Positions 60,580 through 64,000 of a stretch of 64,000 nt of DNA are shown here, in pieces (the first letter of the stretch is position 1; each line of letters opens with the position of its first letter). Source of the stretch: JAUVDZ01 sp042568205 (GTDB lineage Bacteria; Patescibacteriota; Gracilibacteria; UBA1369; PNNO01); the NCBI GenBank assembly GCA_042568205.1, contig JBHPJE010000004.1:1-64000 (forward strand), read 5' to 3'. The translations under genes and the position numbers were made by a program. The notes under the pieces are model-generated. The model was given only the letters and a program-made list of their open reading frames with translations. It was not told where the DNA came from and made no database searches.

Positions 60580-61283
60580 TGAATAAGCTTACAACAATTT
60601 TTATCATTGTGACGGTTTTGATTGTCAGTGTCGTTGGCACTCTTCTTGGTATTAGATATTTTTCAGGAGACAATCAAGAGTCTGAACAACCGCTGTATGT
60701 AGCAGAAGAAGAGCCTGAAGACACTTCACCTCCTCCGACAATAGCATTACCTTTTGATGAGCCAGAAGGACCACCAGAACCAATAACAACTCCGTCTTCC
60801 CCTCCTCCATCAATACCTTCTCCTTTTGATTTTATGGAAGAAGAGGAATTAAAAGCACCAATTATGGCTGGCATTGATTTAAAAATGATTAATGATGCTG
60901 GTTTTAAAGATAATACTTTAGATATTTCGGAATTTGATGGAATCGTTTTTAATGATTTCAACATGGCTGAGTACAATGACGACGATCACATTTTATATAT
61001 TTTATTGTCTGGTGAAGAAGAATCTGCAAAAATTACTGAACTCTTCTTTCCGTCTTTAGAAATCTCTAACGAGGTTTACGCTTCTCTAAAGGCAAAAATG
61101 GCAGATAGTGGGTACTTTGAATTAAATGAAACGAATCAATATGGAGACCACTCATATTTTGCCAATCATGCTACAGAAAAGAACTCTGTATTTTTAGTTG
61201 TAAAGATAAGAGAGCGCTTGTATACTCTTCACTACCCAGCTAAGAACCACAATAAAATTAAGAATTTAATTAACCAATTATAG
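60579..61283 (+). CDS. Membrane-anchored protein with Pro-rich linker, inserted between nusG and rplK (234 aa)
   Basis: One N-terminal membrane helix (about residues 5-26) is followed by an acidic, Pro-rich linker (about 32-85: EEEPEDTSPPPTIALPFDEP) and a globular alpha+beta domain (about 88-234) without Cys or known motif. It is translationally coupled to nusG (TAATG) and lies 3 bases before rplK, so it is fully inside the transcription/translation operon. nusG and rplK are directly adjacent in most bacteria. Function is unknown; expression should follow growth rate. Confidence 0.82.
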   Translation: MNKLTTIFIIVTVLIVSVVGTLLGIRYFSGDNQESEQPLYVAEEEPEDTSPPPTIALPFDEPEGPPEPITTPSSPPPSIPSPFDFMEEEELKAPIMAGIDLKMINDAGFKDNTLDISEFDGIVFNDFNMAEYNDDDHILYILLSGEEESAKITELFFPSLEISNEVYASLKAKMADSGYFELNETNQYGDHSYFANHATEKNSVFLVVKIRERLYTLHYPAKNHNKIKNLINQL

Positions 61284-61286
61284 AAA

Positions 61287-61712
61287 ATGGCTAAAACAAT
61301 AATGACTGTTATAAAACTTCAGATTCCAGCAGGTAAAGCTAATCCAGCGCCTCCTGTAGGACCTGCTCTAGGTCAGCATGGAATTGCAATTCAGGAGTTC
61401 TGTACACAGTTCAACAATCAAACTAATCAAATGGGCGATACAATCGTTCCAGTTGAAATTACAGTTTATGAGGACAGATCTTTCACGTTTATTAAGAAAA
61501 CTGCGCCTGCTGCTGTACTAATTAAGAAAGCTATCAATCTTAAAAAAGGATCAGGTGAACCAAATAAGGATAAAGTAGGAACTATTACAAGAGATCAATT
61601 AAAGAAAATTGCAGAAGAAAAAATGGAAGATTTAAATGCAAATGATGTAGAAGCAGCAGCTAATATTATCGCTGGTACTGCCCGAAGTATGGGAGTTGAA
61701 GTAAAAGGATAA
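61287..61712 (+). CDS. rplK: 50S ribosomal protein L11
   Basis: A 141-residue protein with the L11 signature IKLQIPAGKANPAPPVGPAL followed by GQHGI in the N-terminal domain, and GTARSMGVEVKG at the C-terminus. L11 forms the GTPase-associated centre with 23S rRNA. No SD sequence is seen; the start context is AGAAAATGG. Confidence 0.98.
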   Translation: MAKTIMTVIKLQIPAGKANPAPPVGPALGQHGIAIQEFCTQFNNQTNQMGDTIVPVEITVYEDRSFTFIKKTAPAAVLIKKAINLKKGSGEPNKDKVGTITRDQLKKIAEEKMEDLNANDVEAAANIIAGTARSMGVEVKG

Positions 61713-61723
61713 CCAATTAATTT

Positions 61724-62134
61724 ATGCCTCCAAAACCTCACAAAAGAAGCAAAATCTCAATTGTTAGATTCATTTATTTGTATCTGATCAGCGCAATAAC
61801 ATTTATTGTTTTTCTCATTGGAGCAGTGACAATCGTTGATCAAGGTTTAAAATCTTTTGTATTTGGAGTTGAAGAATATGACTACAACAGACCAGTTCCG
61901 GTAATGATCGATTGTGAAAGATATGTTAGTCTTGATGATGAATCATATGAAAATTGTTTAAAAAAAGTTGAATTAATAGACGAAATAGGAGAACCAGAAA
62001 AATCAATATTCACAAACGAAGCAAGAAAAAGACTTTCAATCGGAGTTGCACAAGTATTAGTTGCATTCCCTTTATGGATTTTCCACTGGGGAATAATTGA
62101 AAGAGATCGAAAGAAAAAATATCCTAAAAAATAA
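61724..62134 (+). CDS. Small membrane protein between rplK and rplA (136 aa)
   Basis: A 136-residue protein with a basic N-terminus (MPPKPHKRSKIS), two hydrophobic helices (about 14-38 and 107-125) and a polar segment between with two Cys (DCERY and ENCLKK) that may face outside. It is 11 bases after rplK and separates it from rplA, which normally follows directly. The topology resembles unnamed small membrane proteins of CPR genomes; no function is known. Confidence 0.78.
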   Translation: MPPKPHKRSKISIVRFIYLYLISAITFIVFLIGAVTIVDQGLKSFVFGVEEYDYNRPVPVMIDCERYVSLDDESYENCLKKVELIDEIGEPEKSIFTNEARKRLSIGVAQVLVAFPLWIFHWGIIERDRKKKYPKK

Positions 62135-62143
62135 TTTATTTCT

Positions 62144-62176
62144 AGTGGGAGAGCATTTTACTGCTCGTTTACCACT
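62144..62176 (+). promoter_or_regulatory. L1 ribosomal-protein leader (autogenous L1-binding RNA)
   Basis: The 33-base element has outer stem AGTGG / CCACT and inner stem GAGCA / TGCTC, with TGGGAG on the 5' side and TTTACCAC on the 3' side. The known L1 site on 23S rRNA (helices 76-77) and in L1-regulated mRNAs has the same asymmetric loop: GGTGGGAG ... AAATACCACC. It lies 15 bases before rplA, so excess L1 would be expected to block rplA translation. Confidence 0.75.
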
Positions 62177-62190
62177 TAACCACATACACT

Positions 62191-62883
62191 ATGAGACGTA
62201 GCAAAAACTACAAAGCAGCAAAGGAACTGCTAAAAGACAAAGAGTTTTACACACTCGATGAAGCTTTAAAAATCCTTTTAGAATCAGCGAAAACCAAGTT
62301 CGATGGTTCTTGTGAAATTCATATGAATCTTGGAATTGATCCAAAACAAGCTGAACAAGCTTTAAGAGGAACTATGAATTTACCTCATGGAACAGGTAAG
62401 ACTGTAAAAGTTGCAGCTTTTGTTCCAGATGACAAAGTAAAAGAATGTAAAGATGCAGGTGCAGTTGAGGCTGGTGCTGAAGATTTAATTGAAAAAGTAA
62501 GTAAAGGATGGCTAGATTTTGACATTGCTGTTGCTACTCCAGAAATGATGAAACAAATTGGTAAAGTTGCTAAAACACTTGGTCAAAAAGGGCTTATGCC
62601 TAATCCAAAATCAGGCACAGTTACTCCAGAACCAGGTAAAATTATTGGAGAATTAATGAAAGGTAAGATCGAATACAGAAACGACAAACTTTCAAATCTT
62701 CACAATACTTTTGGTAAAGTTTCTTTTGGAGAAGCAAAGCTAAAAGAAAATCTTGATGCATACATTAAAGCAATTGTTGATGTAAAACCATCTGGATTAA
62801 AAGGAGCTTATATCAAATCAGTTACTCTAACTTCAACAATGGGTCCTGGAATTCATATTGATTTAGCAGAGGTAACTAGATAG
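62191..62883 (+). CDS. rplA: 50S ribosomal protein L1
   Basis: A 230-residue protein of full length. Signatures: RRSKNYKAAKELL at the N-terminus, the inserted domain (about 68-160) and GQKGLMPNPKSGTVTP (about 131-146). L1 forms the mobile stalk near the E site and represses its own mRNA in many bacteria; a matching RNA element lies directly upstream. rplJ and rplL, which usually follow, are absent: the operon ends here at a terminator. Confidence 0.98.
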   Translation: MRRSKNYKAAKELLKDKEFYTLDEALKILLESAKTKFDGSCEIHMNLGIDPKQAEQALRGTMNLPHGTGKTVKVAAFVPDDKVKECKDAGAVEAGAEDLIEKVSKGWLDFDIAVATPEMMKQIGKVAKTLGQKGLMPNPKSGTVTPEPGKIIGELMKGKIEYRNDKLSNLHNTFGKVSFGEAKLKENLDAYIKAIVDVKPSGLKGAYIKSVTLTSTMGPGIHIDLAEVTR

Positions 62884-62912
62884 TTGTCAAATTTTAGAAA
62901 TTTTCAAATTTT

Positions 62913-62941
62913 GAAAAGTCGCGAAATGCGGCTTTTCTTTT
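62913..62941 (+). terminator. Rho-independent terminator after rplA
   Basis: GAAAAGTCGC / GCGGCTTTTC (62913-62922, 62928-62937), 10 pairs with one mismatched/G-U position and loop GAAAT, then TTTTG. It ends the ribosomal operon. Confidence 0.85.
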
Positions 62942-62948
62942 GCTTAAA

Positions 62949-62990
62949 TATGCGATGAGCGAAGCAAATCGGATAGTTAAGTACGACGGA
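62949..62990 (+). repeat. Dispersed GCGATGAGC-type repeat, copy 3
   Basis: TATGCGATGAGC then GCAAATCGGATAGTTAAGTAC and GACGGAG. It differs from copy 2 (minus strand, 39481-39517) by a few bases and matches copy 1 at 5643 more loosely. It again follows a terminator. Confidence 0.7.
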
Positions 62991-63025
62991 GTGTTACTTC
63001 TAGCCACCCTAGCCGAATAACTTTT

Positions 63026-63988
63026 TTATACAACTACTGCCTGAGAAGGCTTATTCTCCTCCTCCAATTCCAATGCCTTATCTAAAGCTTTTAAAGCAAC
63101 TTCTAACTGCTTATCATCAGGTTCTTTTGTAGTGAGTTTTTGAAACCAAAGGCCTGGAGCAATCGCCCAATTAATAAATTTATTGTCAGTATGCTTTGCA
63201 CTCCACTTAAGAAATTCGTAAGAAATCCCTGCAATTAAAGGTAAAAATGCGAGCCTACGAGCAAAGTGCATTAAAAAGTCAGGATCTCGAGGTAGCATTG
63301 TGTATGTAAGAATACTGATCATAAATACAATAAGAATAAAACTTGTTCCACATCGTGGGTGGAATCTAGATTGTTTTTTAGCATGTTCAACTTCTAAAGG
63401 AAGCCCTTTTTCATATGTATAAATCGACTTATGTTCTGCTCCGTGATATTCAAATACTCTTCTAATGCTTGGCATGAGAGTTAAAATTGCAATATAAGCA
63501 ATGAAAAATGAAGTTTTTAAAACACCATCAATAACATTGTAGTAAAAAGATTGCCTTAATGGTTCATACATTCCTGAAATCCAGTCTGTTATCCATAAAG
63601 GTAAAAATTTAAATAAAAATAAACTAAGTCCAATGGCAAAAACAAAGGAAAAACCGAACATCAATTTCTCAGCAAATTGTGCTTTTTTTGATTTATCTTC
63701 TCTTTTGATTCCTTCTTCTTCCTCAATCATTACATTTGCAGAGTAATTCAAAGCTTTCATTCCAACAATCATCATCTCAAAAAGCCCTACCACTCCCCTA
63801 ACCAAAGGCCATCCTAATACTTTAATTTTCTTAGTAATAGACTTAAAAGGATCATCTTTAAGCTCAATTCCACCGCTTTCTTTACGTACAGCAACAGTAA
63901 TAAAATCATTTGATCTCATCATTACACCTTCGATCACAGCTTGACCTCCAACAGCGAAATCGATTTTCTTCCCGTCTTTTGTTTCCAT
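63026..63988 (-). CDS. DUF1385 (YqhQ-like) membrane protein
   Basis: A 320-residue protein of family length. It starts with the signature FAVGGQAVIEGVMMRS (about 11-26), has VRGVVGLFEMMIVGMKALNYSA, then helices at about 108-130 and 155-170, the conserved YHGAEHKSIYTYE (about 178-190), FHPRCGTSF and two more helices. YqhQ-type proteins are widespread in Gram-positive and CPR bacteria and are linked by context to release-factor methylation and ribosome genes; biochemical function is not established. The gene is complete, starting 12 bases from the window edge with leader AAATATATATGG. Confidence 0.9.
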   Translation of the reverse strand: METKDGKKIDFAVGGQAVIEGVMMRSNDFITVAVRKESGGIELKDDPFKSITKKIKVLGWPLVRGVVGLFEMMIVGMKALNYSANVMIEEEEGIKREDKSKKAQFAEKLMFGFSFVFAIGLSLFLFKFLPLWITDWISGMYEPLRQSFYYNVIDGVLKTSFFIAYIAILTLMPSIRRVFEYHGAEHKSIYTYEKGLPLEVEHAKKQSRFHPRCGTSFILIVFMISILTYTMLPRDPDFLMHFARRLAFLPLIAGISYEFLKWSAKHTDNKFINWAIAPGLWFQKLTTKEPDDKQLEVALKALDKALELEEENKPSQAVVV

Positions 63989-64000
63989 ATATATTTTATT

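Noticed and set aside
1..64000. UGA read as glycine (code 25, as in Absconditabacteria and some Gracilibacteria)
   Set aside because: UGA ends genes in sensible places (29302 in an ATGA overlap with nth; 12674), and long genes contain no in-frame UGA.
1..64000. CRISPR array
   Set aside because: No run of equally spaced identical direct repeats of 24-40 bases; the regular 42-bp repeat at 45688-45837 is coding.

Overview
This 64 kb window is AT-rich bacterial DNA that uses the standard code: UGA is a stop, for example where the gene ending at 29302 overlaps nth by ATGA. The features suggest a Candidate Phyla Radiation / Patescibacteria genome, most likely near the Peregrinibacteria or Gracilibacteria. 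These are giant proteins without recognisable relatives, PKD-domain and SLH-domain surface proteins, TrmB-type regulators, VirB2/TrbC-like membrane units, a minimal ribosomal-protein and secE-nusG cluster, and start codons that almost never have a Shine-Dalgarno sequence. The assignment is inference; no rRNA or marker tree was available. Many promoters are near-consensus sigma-70 type with exactly 17-bp spacers.

Layout. 1-5521: a truncated coiled-coil gene, a small coiled-coil gene, a 986-aa unknown and a secreted HExxH metallopeptidase. 5864-13144: a tRNA-His gene followed by four cargo blocks, each closed by a short repeat that carries the tRNA-His 3' end (CACTCACCCCATT). The cargo is a radical-SAM enzyme; a divergent regulatory unit with a TrmB-like regulator, a sigma-like protein and two repeat proteins; a GNAT acetyltransferase; and a Cys-rich small protein plus a frameshifted YkgJ-like gene. 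No integrase is present. 13220-20266: small unknowns and a 1962-aa membrane protein with a C-terminal eukaryotic-like kinase domain. 20455-24840: secreted proteins (beta-helix/SLH protein, lipoproteins, subtilase). 24880-27180: small unknowns and ribosomal protein L27. 27383-33157: M23 murein hydrolase, YjbQ, endonuclease III, an unknown and an APC permease. 33154-42116: a 1446-aa TSP3/GEVED/SLH surface protein, typA, tRNA-Gln and a 780-aa SLH protein. 42184-45387: a compact sdhA-sdhB-sdhE-like (CCG domain) operon. 45444-59636: a 14-kb minus-strand envelope locus. 59838-62883: secE-nusG-(unknown)-rplK-(unknown)-rplA with an L1-type RNA site before rplA. 63026-63988: a DUF1385 membrane protein.

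The envelope locus (45444-59636) is the best candidate for an undescribed system. Its order of transcription is a basic 797-aa protein, two membrane proteins of three VirB2/TrbC-like two-helix units each, a 1480-aa protein that joins one such unit to about ten PKD domains, a membrane-anchored six-PKD protein, a 37-aa microprotein and a 904-aa cell-surface protein with a sortase-like tail. The tRNA-His cassette array is the second. Other points of interest are the L1 autoregulatory site, the Sdh flavoprotein whose FAD-linking histidine is replaced by glutamine, and the giant kinase protein.
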